From Amphiura filiformis (Eukaryota; Echinodermata; Ophiuroidea; Amphilepidida; Amphiuridae), in the NCBI RefSeq assembly GCF_039555335.1, contig NC_092635.1, positions 70,034,058-70,098,057 of the forward strand: a stretch of DNA of 64,000 nt, written 5' to 3'. Positions within the stretch are counted from its first letter, which is position 1. Every line of letters starts with the position of its first letter. Below the pieces are notes generated by a model, which saw only the letters and a list, made by a program, of their open reading frames with translations, did no database searches and was not told where the DNA came from. The position numbers and the translations under genes were made by a program. Of this stretch, positions 55,011 through 64,000 are shown piece by piece.

Positions 55011-55356
55011 TTAAAGGGGCATTTCATGATCCACAGCCTCATCCCCCACTTTTCTCAAAAAAAGTTGAGATTTTTATATCACTGGAAATCTCTGGCTACG
55101 TTATGTTTATGTACAAAATATTTCTTGCAGATTAATTTGTTTTGCATAGATATCGTGAAATTTGAATTTCGTTCTGGTGCACCAGAACAAAATTACAACG
55201 CATTGTCTATGGAGCAGTGTAATACACATAATCATGCATAACTCGCAAACGCAAAAATCGGAATCAACTGAAATTTTGGGAATAGGCTTTTTTCGTGGAT
55301 ATGTACTGAAAAATGTCATAAAAAGAGGATGCTAGGATCACAAAACACTCCTTTAA
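55011..55356. mobile_element. MITE family C, intact 346-bp copy
   Basis: TTAA plus AGGGGCATTTCATGATCC faces GGATCACAAAACACTCCT plus TTAA. It is inverted relative to the copy at 44845 and has the same core palindrome with one change. Confidence 0.92.
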
Positions 55357-56457
55357 GATTATTATATCTAAAGATGTCATGAGGATTACAGAAGTTACTA
55401 GCACTCTGTGTTATTACCAGTTATACATTACCAGTGCTTTTTGGGGCACCTATATGCATACAATATTTTATTACTAGTTTAATGCGACATGGTAGAGTAT
55501 GTGGTTTTAAAAAAGCAAAATAAAATAAACACAATTTTGAAGTTCTGTATGTTTTGATGTCTTTTTGCTAGTTTTACTTAAAAAGTAACAGACTCAATAC
55601 TTATTCCAGGACTGAATCTCACTTTAATCCTAAATCTTAATAATATTTTTGGTACGACTAGGTAGTAAGATTGGCATAGGTCTGAGAAAATGTTTGCAAA
55701 ACAATCTGTGACATTTTGTCATCTTTTTTAAAATTTATATATTATATAAATACGTCTTTAGCATGGGGTAACAAAACAAGTACACCATTTTTTTTTAGTT
55801 TGACCATCAGAGGGACTTGCAAAATACAAAGTATCAAAAATTAAATACATTACTGTACAAACATATATTATAATAAAGTTCAACAAAATACAGATACTAT
55901 TAAAACTATACCAGCATTAGGCTGAGGCGCGGTATTTAACATTAAATTATTTTCTTTAATTTCCACCCGACTTACCCGGTTGAAAAATAAAGAAAATTAA
56001 ATATCCAAAGCTAACGCTAAAACGGCGCATCTGCCTAATGAGCTCAAGCAAGTTATGATACACACACAAAACTAAATATTAAATATTGCACTACAACACA
56101 ATCTCTGGCCATAAAATAAAGGTTGTTTGATTGTCTTCCACCAAATTTTGAAAATTGGTCAAATGTTGCTTTTGTCTTTATTGCACACAAAAAATTGCTA
56201 CCCTAATTCCAAATGATTTTGGAGTGCTTTAAAGCCGTAATTCAAAGAAGTGCTAAAAGCCTGTTCTACTCGTTTGAAATATATAAAGATAAATAAAAAT
56301 AAATAATTTTTCTGATGATATTCCACCAAATATTAAGCACCTTTTAAACAATAAAAACTTCATATTTGTGACACGATCTAGATCAATGGAGACATTTTTG
56401 AAAATTGAGTTATACTGAAAACACCAAAGGGTTTTAAAGTAATGAAGTTTTGTGATG
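55357..56457. other. Intergenic, no gene seen
   Basis: AT-rich sequence between the convergent genes. A weak inverted pair near 55930-56030 (TTAATTTCCACCCG, AAAGAAAATTAAAT) is the only structure I noticed. Confidence 0.5.
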
Positions 56458-58151
56458 CAGGGGCGTCTATTCTTCCATTAATCGCCCCCAAAGGGGAGGG
56501 AATAATTTTACCCCTTTGGGGAAGAATTTTGCATTTTGAAAAAGAAAAAAAAGAGAGGGGAAAAACAGAAGAAAGTCAACAGGATTCAAGGAAGATTAAA
56601 AATAAAATAAACTAATTTGGGAAGAAAATGTATAACTGGAACATATCGTTATGAATTCGGCAGACGGCCGAATCCGGATTCGGCTTTTGGTAAATTCATT
56701 TTACGCATTCATTACTTTTGAATTTGAGAATAAGGGATCAATGCTATACATGATAGAGGGCAGCATGTCAATTTTTTAACGGAGACCAGATGATAAGTAT
56801 TCAAAAGAGGGCGGCATACAGGGTTAGCTAACGGTGACTCACAGTACGGTCAAAGACGATAACCGTTAAAAAATCGATATGCCGCCCTCTATAGGTAAAG
56901 CATTGATCCCTTGTTCTCTAATTCAAAAGTAATGCATGCCAAAAATGAATTTACTAAAAGCCGAATCCGGATTCGGCCGTCTGCCGAATTCATAACGATA
57001 TATTATTATGTTTTATGGCTATTTTTGGAATGAAATAGATGGTCACTGGCTGGCAGTGACTGCTCTACATGGTAGGCAAACTCATCAAGTGTCATTTAGG
57101 GAAGAATTATAATGGATACATAGCATTAGCATACATGTAGTGGTCCCTTGGCTTTTACCCATTCCCATTCCAAAAATAATTATTTTGAGGGAAACCATGG
57201 ACTTTAGCATAAAACAGGGAAAAGTTGGAAATTCTTCCCTGCCTGGGCAATAGTGACTAGTAGTCAAAATAAAGGTAATAATGCACACAAAGATTAAGGG
57301 AGCTCTGCGTTGCATACCAAATACATTTTCTTTTTAGTTTGGACATCTGCCTATCTAGGGAAGCATTTGGGATTCTAAGGGAAGACAAATAAAATAAAAA
57401 ATAAAATAAATATATAGAACCATCAATTAGTTCACAGCTCTATTGTCCAAGTTTATCTTCCCTTTTAAACCTCAGCTTCAGATCCAAATCCTTGATTGTC
57501 CTTCCCTAGGCATAGATGCAATAGTTCAGTTGCAATCTCCGAACTCTGACAGAAGAATTGTAATTCTAAGGCTTTATAAATCAGGGGCATGTGAGTCACC
57601 ACATAATTAAAAGAGCTGAAAATGCTGAAAACAGTTAGCAAAAAGCTAAAAACACCTAGCAAAAAGCTGCAATTTGGGAAGATCCTATACTTTTGTACAG
57701 AGCAAGATCTGAAAATCAAAACAAAAAGCTGAACTCTTCACACCCCTGTAAATAATAAATCACAGCTAGCTCTGAAAATAATAAAGAGCCTAGAGGTGTT
57801 TGCCAGCCTGTCTTCCCTTTGAACCATTAGTCCTTAGATGCAATGGTTCAGTGTCCATGCAGACTGTACCATCTAGGAAAGAATTTGATGTTTTTAGGGG
57901 AAGAACAACTCACAACTTAGCCTACCAGTTGTATAAAGTAGTTTCTGGGTCCGACAACGCACCTATATTCAGTCAGGAAAGGAGCGAACAAGAAATTAAG
58001 GAAAAGTACATGTAGATAGCAACTAACCTAAAATTTTCCCTTTTGGGTCCATTTTTTTGGATCTGTTGGGGAAGAATCTGGGGACGGATGTGACACAGCG
58101 CAGTTAAGGTGAGGGAATAATTTCAATTATCTGGAAGAATAGACACCCCTG
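56458..58151. mobile_element. 1.7-kb element with GGGAAGAAT subterminal motifs
   Basis: CAGGGGCGTCTATTCTTCC faces GGAAGAATAGACACCCCTG. Motifs of the GGGAAGAAT/ATTCTTCCC type recur about ten times, for example near 56519, 57099, 57231, 57900 and 58068. No target duplication or transposase is visible. A MITE is nested at 56643-57001. Confidence 0.7.
56643..57001. mobile_element. Nested palindromic MITE with CCGAATCCGGATTCGG cores
   Basis: ATATCGTTATGAATTCGGCA faces TGCCGAATTCATAACGATAT. Each arm of about 140 bp contains GCCGAATCCGGATTCGGC, itself a perfect palindrome. Confidence 0.9.
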
Positions 58152-58490
58152 TAAAAAAATGTGATGTTTACTTTCTTATGTATTTTATTGGGTTTTTTTA
58201 CTCCACATTTCTGCCTCTATTTCAATTTCAAATTTGCCACCTTTGGTCTCCATGGACCAGATTGTGTCACATTTTAGTAACACTTTGCTCGTTTGCTATC
58301 AGTCTCTTGCATTGTAAATGTAATAGTAGTACTGGGCTTTTGCATGAAGTAGCATTACAATTTTTGATCATTAAAATATTTCAGATTGGGTTTAATAGGT
58401 TACATTGTGCGAAGTATATTTGAACACAATTCATAACTTGACATTACACATTCTTTTAAAAAATCATTTAATACTTAAACAGAGTGTACC

Positions 58491-58674
58491 AGGCTATCCC
58501 AGTTGAAATCCATGCACCCTCTATGGAAGTTATGACTTTAAACTTCCACACAGGGAGTGTGAATTTCAAATGGGGTTATCTGAATGGGTGGCTGCATTTG
58601 AAATCTACACCTCATGTGTGGGAAACTTGGGTCATGACTTCCATGGGGTGTATGGATATCAACAGGAATAGCCC
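58491..58674. mobile_element. Palindromic MITE, family D copy 2
   Basis: AGGCTATCCCAGTTGAAATC faces GATATCAACAGGAATAGCCC. The interior order matches 53801-53986. Confidence 0.8.
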
Positions 58675-58735
58675 ATTTCGATTCATTTGGCATGGCTATG
58701 GAATGGTTATTGAATACATGCTATAGTTTGGAGCA

Positions 58736-59169
58736 ATAGGTGACCCCGGCCATCGGGATACTTATTTTACCCCGGGTATTTTACACAACACTACACTCGC
58801 TATACTTACGCTTTTCAGCCCACAATAGATCATGGATCAGAGCGACTACTTGAAGACTTGTAGCAGAGCTGGCTCAGATTGTTTATTCTGTTTTGACCTC
58901 GAATCAAGCAAATTTCTGTGCCGATTTTGGTAAAATAAAGGTAAAATACTTGGCGAAAATTGCATTTTATGTGAAGCTGAACACACATGAACATGAAGAG
59001 GAGCGTCTTTATTTTTGTTGTTGGCCCCATGTTGAGAAGTTATAGAAATGGTAGTATTTTGGCCGATTTGAAAAAGGACAAACCACAGAAAACTACAAAT
59101 TTGACTTCTTGAGTCGGATTTGTTGTCAACGGAGGTCAACGGCTTGTGACGTCATTCCAGGGTCACCTA
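58736..59169. mobile_element. Possible MITE with TAGGTGACCC ends
   Basis: ATAGGTGACCCC near the left faces CAGGGTCACCTATAG at the right. The interior shows no further inverted similarity by eye and no coding exon. Confidence 0.4.
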
Positions 59170-59337
59170 TAGAATTAATTAAAGTTCTCTAAAACCTGCA
59201 CCAAATCCAGCTTTCTTAACTGGCAGTCGTTGGGAAAAATCTAGTCAATGGACTTGCAAGAAGTATCCATCAAACTGCACCATTTAAAAAAAATCATCAG
59301 TTCTCCCCATTTACAATAACTAAGTTTTGAGTCGTAC

Positions 59338-59518
59338 CAGGGACTGTCTTTTGGAATTTGCAGGAGAGCATTAAACAGCTCTTCTGGAGTCTTCAAGGAG
59401 AGCTGTTTAGAGCATTTACAATAAAATGTAAGAAGAGAATGGTCAACTAAGGAGAGCTAAAAATCACTCTCCTATATTGGATTTAAGGAGAGCAGTTCTC
59501 CTAAAAAGGCAGTCCCTG
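59338..59518. mobile_element. Short MITE with CAGGGACTG ends
   Basis: CAGGGACTGTC faces GGCAGTCCCTG. TCGTAC is directly repeated at 59332-59337 and 59519-59524; the match can be read as the 8-bp TCGTACCA if the ends are shifted by two. GGAGAGC motifs recur inside. Confidence 0.8.
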
Positions 59519-60296
59519 TCGTACCATCTTCCTTGTGGGGGTGTACATACTTTTGAAGTAAAGGGGGAGAGGAGGGCAGACAGCAATTCAAAACTATATA
59601 CTGGTTCGCCTCAAGTTTGGTAGTGACGTAGGTGTGTATTTTGCTGGTGGCAGTATTGAATCATGCGCAATCGCACCTAGTATACACACACACTCCTACA
59701 AGGCCTGTTTGTAGGCACACTTGCAGCACAACCACAAAAAAACATTTATGTCACAACCAAACTTGAGGTAAACCAAAGAATAAGTTTTTGGTGAGAGATT
59801 TGACATCTAAAAAGGGGTCAATTGGTAAAAAGCCCTTAAAATTGGGTCATTCGATGAGACTGAAAATGTGGTACATTTTTTAAACCAAAAGTTGAAAAAG
59901 GAGTCTAAATTGAGTAAAATTTTGAAAGGTTTCTGAAAAAAAATTGGTCATTTTAGAGATGAAAGGAGGCTTGTGTTAGCTTATCTAAAATGCATATTTA
60001 GAAAGTAAAAGGGGTCAATTGGGTGACAGAAAACAAAAACAGGGTTGTTGACTTGTGAAAAAAGGGTCAATGTGGCCACACATCCCCATCACCCATTTTC
60101 AGTGAGTGCCACCCCTGCTGGTTCAAACTGGGGGTGGGGGAGGGAGGGGGGTCACTACTACCAAATTGCTCAGTTGACCCCTGTGTGATAGAAGTTGAGG
60201 GAACCTAATCAAAATATTGCACAACAAATTACTTATAAAGTTATAAATTAAGTTGAATACAGTCTTCAAAATACCTCTTCAGTTGTAGCAGTGTAT
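59519..60296. other. Flank downstream of the minus-strand gene
   Basis: This contains a G-run near 60130 and a weak inverted pair (GTTCGCCTCAAGTTTGG near 59604, CAAACTTGAGGTAAACC near 59758). It presumably includes the 3' UTR of the death-domain gene. No polyadenylation signal stood out. Confidence 0.4.
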
Positions 60297-60416
60297 CTAT
60301 ACCTTCAGTTTTTCTATCACTTTGGTCATTCCAGCATCTCTGAGAATGTCTTCAAGAGCAGACATGGTTGCACTCTCAGCTTCTGCTTTCTGCCACTGCT
60401 TTAGGATATCATGCAA
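60297..60416 (-). CDS. EF-hand/death-domain gene, last exon (death domain C-half)
   Basis: It encodes 39 residues, with LHDILKQWQK and TMSALEDILRDAGM matching helices 4-6 of death domains, then TKVIEKLKV and TAG. The acceptor is TTTTCAG. Confidence 0.88.
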   Translation of the reverse strand: MHDILKQWQKAEAESATMSALEDILRDAGMTKVIEKLKV

Positions 60417-63400
60417 CTGAAAATGATCAATTGGTTTATAACATTTTTGAAAATGGGAACAGGAAATACTGCACATTTCAAAAGAATATAACTTCATTGA
60501 TTAACATTAAATGATAGTTCTGACATACTGGCAGCCCTACATTGTTGGGTACAAGTACCGTATTAGACCTAATTAGTGACCCTCCTCTAATAAGTGCTCC
60601 TACAGATAGAGACACAACTGCCCCCTCTTCATTGCACATGTACAACTAAATTCTGTTAAATGTCTAAATATACCATCTAAACCTCCCGCCATAGTGTGTG
60701 GAAGCCAATATATATCAATCCATGATGTTATGATTCTTGCCATTTATAAATTGAACGAAGAATAAATAGCAGGGAGGTAAATAACAAGTTCACTAAACTG
60801 GGTGGGCGAATGGGCCACTCAAACACCCTGAAACTTTGTGAAAAAACGCCTGTAATAATGTGTAAATTTGGATAAAAAGTCCCCAAAATGGGCTGAAGAT
60901 GATTAAAAGTGTGGATATTTTGACTTAATAAAAGAAGGAATTCAGCCATGAGAAGGAAAAGTTATTACTGGGAAATACTTGTAAACATTGAAATTAATAG
61001 TAAAAACCTGCTCAAATACTGGTTTGGCTATAATTTTTTTATAAATTTTAGAAATATAGTTTTGTTCATGTTTTTAACACATATTCACATTTTTTTATCA
61101 AATAATTTCAATACATTTTAGAAAATGCCACTCGTCCAAAACAGGTATAATTAAATTTATATTTCTTTAATCTGTGAGTGATGTGTGTCTGTGACAAGAA
61201 GTTACAGAGGAAATGTCAAAACATTATTTCCATGTAATACCAAATAAAAACAATACCCTTCCCATCTAACTTTACTGCTTTTTCCCTACCTAGGAGTAAT
61301 GATGAGTGATAATTAGTGTAAGGTTTTTAAATGTCAAATGCAAAATATAATACAAACATACAATTTTTCTTGAAAGTTGCAACATGAATATGTTAATAAG
61401 ATGCATTTAGGGGGAGGCTTAAGTTGACTTTTTACATCAAAGATAACTTCCACGCAAAACCAGGTCTACATTTTCGAAAATCCAAATGCCTGGATACCAT
61501 TAATTATCGCTGCCCAGCCCACCCAGTAAATTATTTTCCAAAATTTGAGGGCAAAAATAAATTAAATTGCCCACCTAGTAAATTATCCTTATTTACCTGA
61601 TAAATACCCTGATAAATAGTAAATTAATTATAAAGTAAGTAACATATAAACACACATAGAAATAAATGCACTGCAATTAAATAGTTGCATAAAGAATGAT
61701 GTTTGAGTTGGTTGAAACATTTTTTGCTTTCATTTTCCACATTCATGGGGAAATAAGCCCAACATACACAGCTGAAGCAAAGCTAAGGATCATATTAGTC
61801 CTACCTGATCTTGAGGTTTATCAGGAAATTTCTTGCTAACTTCTGCAACATCCTCCAGTGTGAATCCTAGCTTATTGGCTAACAGAGCCCAGTCTTGCTG
61901 GCTTGCCTCATTGGCAATAACTTGAAGCTGGTTATCGGTAACAGTGACATCTGAAGTCGATTCCTATATTGGGAAGATAAGCGTGTTTTTTTCCTTTAGT
62001 TTTTGTAAAGAGAATGGGTGTGCTGATAAGTTAATCCCGGAAGGTATTAGCCATCGATTGGCAAACATGGTGAATGCTGGGAATGAAAAGGGCTCAAAAG
62101 CTATTGAATTCATCAACCAAATTCATGAATTTGAGCCCTTTTCCTTCCCAGCATGCATCACTTTTGCTTATCGATCACTATCACCAATATACCTTATATG
62201 TACCCATGTGAAGGCCAAGAATGCCATAATAAAGGTAGTTTAATGTCACATTCTGGTCAATGTTTGTGGAGTTTGTCCATGTACGGACCTTTGAAGTGCA
62301 CTGATACAGACAATGAAGCTTCATTTTTATTACAACTGACATTTTCTAAATAAAAAAAAAATACAGAATGACAATTTATTGACTTATCCTTCACTTGTAA
62401 CCAATCCTACAAATTGTAATTTTTCTTTTGCTGGGATAACTGATAGAACCTTTAATTCAAAGCAACTTTTTGTCAAAATTCCTGAACAAATAAAATTTCA
62501 CCATTTGCTTTGCTTATAAGGTCATTACCCTGCCCATAGACAAGGAGCAATCCTTGGGCCCCTCTTTTCTCGCTTTTATAAGAAAATCTCAATACATCAG
62601 AAAACAATTCCAACGTTGTATTAACACATTCACACAACAATATTTTCATAAGTACAAGTTAGGTTGGTTAGATTAAGACATTTTCATGTATGGCTGATAA
62701 GGCTGTACAAGTTTTTTGTGTGCATATCCACTCTAAAGAAAGTTAAACATGTACAAGAATATTTTGAGGGGTTAGTGTAAGAAGACCCCCATATGCAATA
62801 GCTGCCAAGTGCCATATTTTGGGATGTGTACAATATAGGATGCATAAATTGTTAAATATCTATAGGGCAGCTATAGCAGATAGGGGCTACCCTTCCATTT
62901 CTCACCTCATTTGTCTTTTGATCTGATTCAGATGTAGGATTGAAATCCATAGTAGCTTCTATGATATCTTGTGGCATGTTTTTGATCCAATTTACAAATT
63001 GGTCCTCGTCAATAAATCCTTGCTTCTTGGTATCTACCTGTTCCATAAAAACTCTTCCAAGTCTTTCAACTACTTCCTGAATATTGATAACAAGAAATGG
63101 ATGATAATATACCCACAGTTAATCTTGACATTAATGCACTACTGTTTGAGAACAAAAGATGTTAGCCCTATAAACATAACTACTCCCTATTCCAGAAAAA
63201 TACAGCACACATTTTTTGGAATTAAAAAAATATTATCTTGTTTTGCCAAATGAAACATATATCCTTTAGTTAGTTCTGATTGGCAATAAAAGTCAAATTT
63301 TACAATTTGTTCAATTTTTGGAAATAAGAGCCAAAACATGTGTTTTAAAGGTTGATCATCCTAAGTACACTGTGACTCGACCAAATCATTCCATAACCCA

Positions 63401-63574
63401 TTCCACATTTTCTCTTTATTCATTTTATTGTCCTTAGTAGAGTGAAAACTACAGATTCAGATTAAACTTTGAGATCATCACTTACCTGACTTGAATCTTG
63501 GTACACTTCAGCAAGTATTTCATTGAGTATGGTTTGATCTAGTGGCTGTCCACTGTTTAATGTACAAAAGGCAA
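60297..63574 (-). CDS. EF-hand-like and death-domain protein, 3' part of gene
   Basis: Four minus-strand exons are supported: 63574-63486, 63076-62906, 61963-61805 and 60416-60297. All have GT-AG borders and continuous phase, giving about 178 residues to a TAG stop. The 5' exons are outside the window. The first two exons form EF-hand-like sequence: helix VVERLGRVFMEQV, loop DTKKQGFIDEDQ, helix FVNWIKNM. The loop keeps D1, G6 and I8 but has Lys at position 3 and Gln at 12, so calcium binding is doubtful. After an acidic linker, the last two exons make a death domain: LQVIANEASQQDWALLANKL then GFTLEDVAEV, and LHDILKQWQK then LEDILRDAGMTKVIEKL. Death domains mediate homotypic assembly in apoptosis and NF-kB signalling. 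The protein is probably a cytosolic adaptor. I do not recognise a named orthologue. Confidence 0.8.
60770..61611. mobile_element. hAT-type MITE, copy 2, in the minus-strand gene
   Basis: CAGGGAGGTAAATAAC at the left and TTATTTACC...ACCCTG at the right match the ends of the element at 9404. ATAAATAG is duplicated at 60762-60769 and 61612-61619. A small GATAAATA duplication disturbs the right end. CTGGATACCATTAATTATCG and CTTGAAAGTTG...ACATGAATATG match copy 1. Confidence 0.92.
61805..61963 (-). CDS. EF-hand/death-domain gene, exon n-1 (death domain N-half)
   Basis: It encodes 53 residues, including the conserved QDWALLANKLGF core (Trp of helix 2 and following) of death domains, ending FPDKPQDQ. 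The acceptor is AATATAG and the donor GTAGGA. Confidence 0.88.
62049..62180. repeat. Hairpin-forming inverted repeat
   Basis: CATCGATTGGCAAACATGG then TGAATGCTGGGAATGAAAAG and GGCTCAAA face TTTGAGCCCTTTTCCTTCCC then AGCATGCATCACTTTTGC and ATCGATCAC. It is probably a short MITE in an intron of the death-domain gene. Confidence 0.75.
62766..62893. mobile_element. Short MITE, family B copy 3
   Basis: GAAGACCCCCATATGCAATA then GCTGCCAAG faces GGGCAGCTATAGCAGATAGG. TTGGGATGTGTACAATATAG is shared with copy 1 at 22172. It lies next to the donor of exon n-2. Confidence 0.72.
62906..63076 (-). CDS. EF-hand/death-domain gene, exon n-2
   Basis: It encodes 57 residues in phase 0 with the degenerate EF-hand loop DTKKQGFIDEDQ. 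An acidic, polar linker (NPTSESDQKTNE) follows. The acceptor is TATTCAG and the donor GTGAGA. Confidence 0.85.
63077..63485 (-). other. Intron of the EF-hand/death-domain gene
   Basis: AT-rich intron of 409 bp with no repeat or exon that I can identify. Confidence 0.5.
63486..63574 (-). CDS. EF-hand/death-domain gene, exon n-3
   Basis: Acceptor CCTACAG and donor GTAAGT. It encodes AFCTLNSGQPLDQTILNEIL then AEVYQDSSQ, probably the end of a preceding EF-hand helix pair. The first two bases complete a codon from an exon outside the window. Confidence 0.75.
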
Positions 63575-64000
63575 CTGTAGGGAGACATACACATAGTACA
63601 TAAATTATAAACTGGGCTCATAAAGAAACTTATATTTTTGCACAAGGTCATATATATCTTAAAATCCTGTCCATAAAAATGAACCAAAATTACACACAGT
63701 ATTGCTTCAATACTCTACTCTAAACACATATTAGTAACCAAGCAGTTGTCCAACTGACACAACAGCAAAATGCACTGACACAGAACAGCTTCTTGGACCA
63801 CATTCACAGGCGAATAATTGGCACTCAGCAAAAGAAATTTGTGAGAATGCGTACAAGATCCTTACAGATGTAATAATTTCCAAAGAGTAAGTGGAATAGT
63901 GTAGAGCGGGGCTGCTCCTGCCTTTCACACACTTTCTTCGAGAAACAGGTCTTGTTCCACACTATTCCACTTACTCACAGATTTCCTATGTTGGGTGCCA
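63575..64000 (-). other. Intron at window edge with a hairpin
   Basis: AGTAAGTGGAATAGTGT near 63888 faces ACACTATTCCACTTACT near 63959, an inverted repeat of a probable MITE. I see no further exon before the window ends. Confidence 0.5.

Noticed and set aside
54987..55319. Frames on both strands near 55 kb, also at 45.3-45.6 kb
   Set aside because: They fall inside copies of the same 346-bp MITE family or its nested insert.

Overview
The window is animal nuclear DNA. Genes have short exons with GT-AG introns, the sequence is AT-rich, and most of it is repeats. It contains degenerate TTAGGG telomere-type repeats, a Penelope-like retroelement, many palindromic MITEs with 8-bp or TTAA target sites, a sea-urchin-TU-like foldback element and frequent AGGCCTA palindromes. 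Together these suggest a marine invertebrate deuterostome, most likely an echinoderm. The sequence alone does not prove the taxon.

Two genes are supported. The first, on the + strand from 2364 to 50921, is a complete long-chain acyl-CoA synthetase of the ACSL1/5/6 type. It has 18 coding exons totalling 1956 nt (651 residues) spread over 48.6 kb. All junctions are GT-AG and the reading phases match throughout. The second, on the - strand from 63574 to 60297, is the 3' end of a gene whose last four exons encode EF-hand-like sequence followed by a C-terminal death domain. Its 5' part lies beyond the window. The two genes converge.

The ACSL introns carry almost all the repeats. Intron 1 has a short tandem duplication. 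Intron 2 has a hairpin MITE, a roughly 3.8-kb foldback-like element with inverted minisatellite ends (itself hit by a TA-flanked mariner-like element), and a hAT-type MITE. Intron 4 holds about 85 copies of an 85/86-bp satellite with higher-order structure, split by a 1.1-kb insertion. Intron 9 (19.3 kb) holds a decayed copy of the fatty-acid-gate exon, about 110-bp tandem repeats, a nested hAT/Penelope/DNA-transposon composite, about 137 copies of a 69-bp satellite, and a CTTT tract. Later introns hold MITEs, several nested inside one another, and intron 12 contains a decoy splice acceptor from a 128-bp tandem duplication.

The gene products have no evident joint role. ACSL activates fatty acids with CoA at membranes. 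The minus-strand protein looks like a signalling adaptor. I did not find a clear new multi-gene system. The best leads are the relic gate exon, the EF-hand/death-domain protein, a 2.4-kb element with a repeated TATTCGTAGGTAA motif, and the foldback element.
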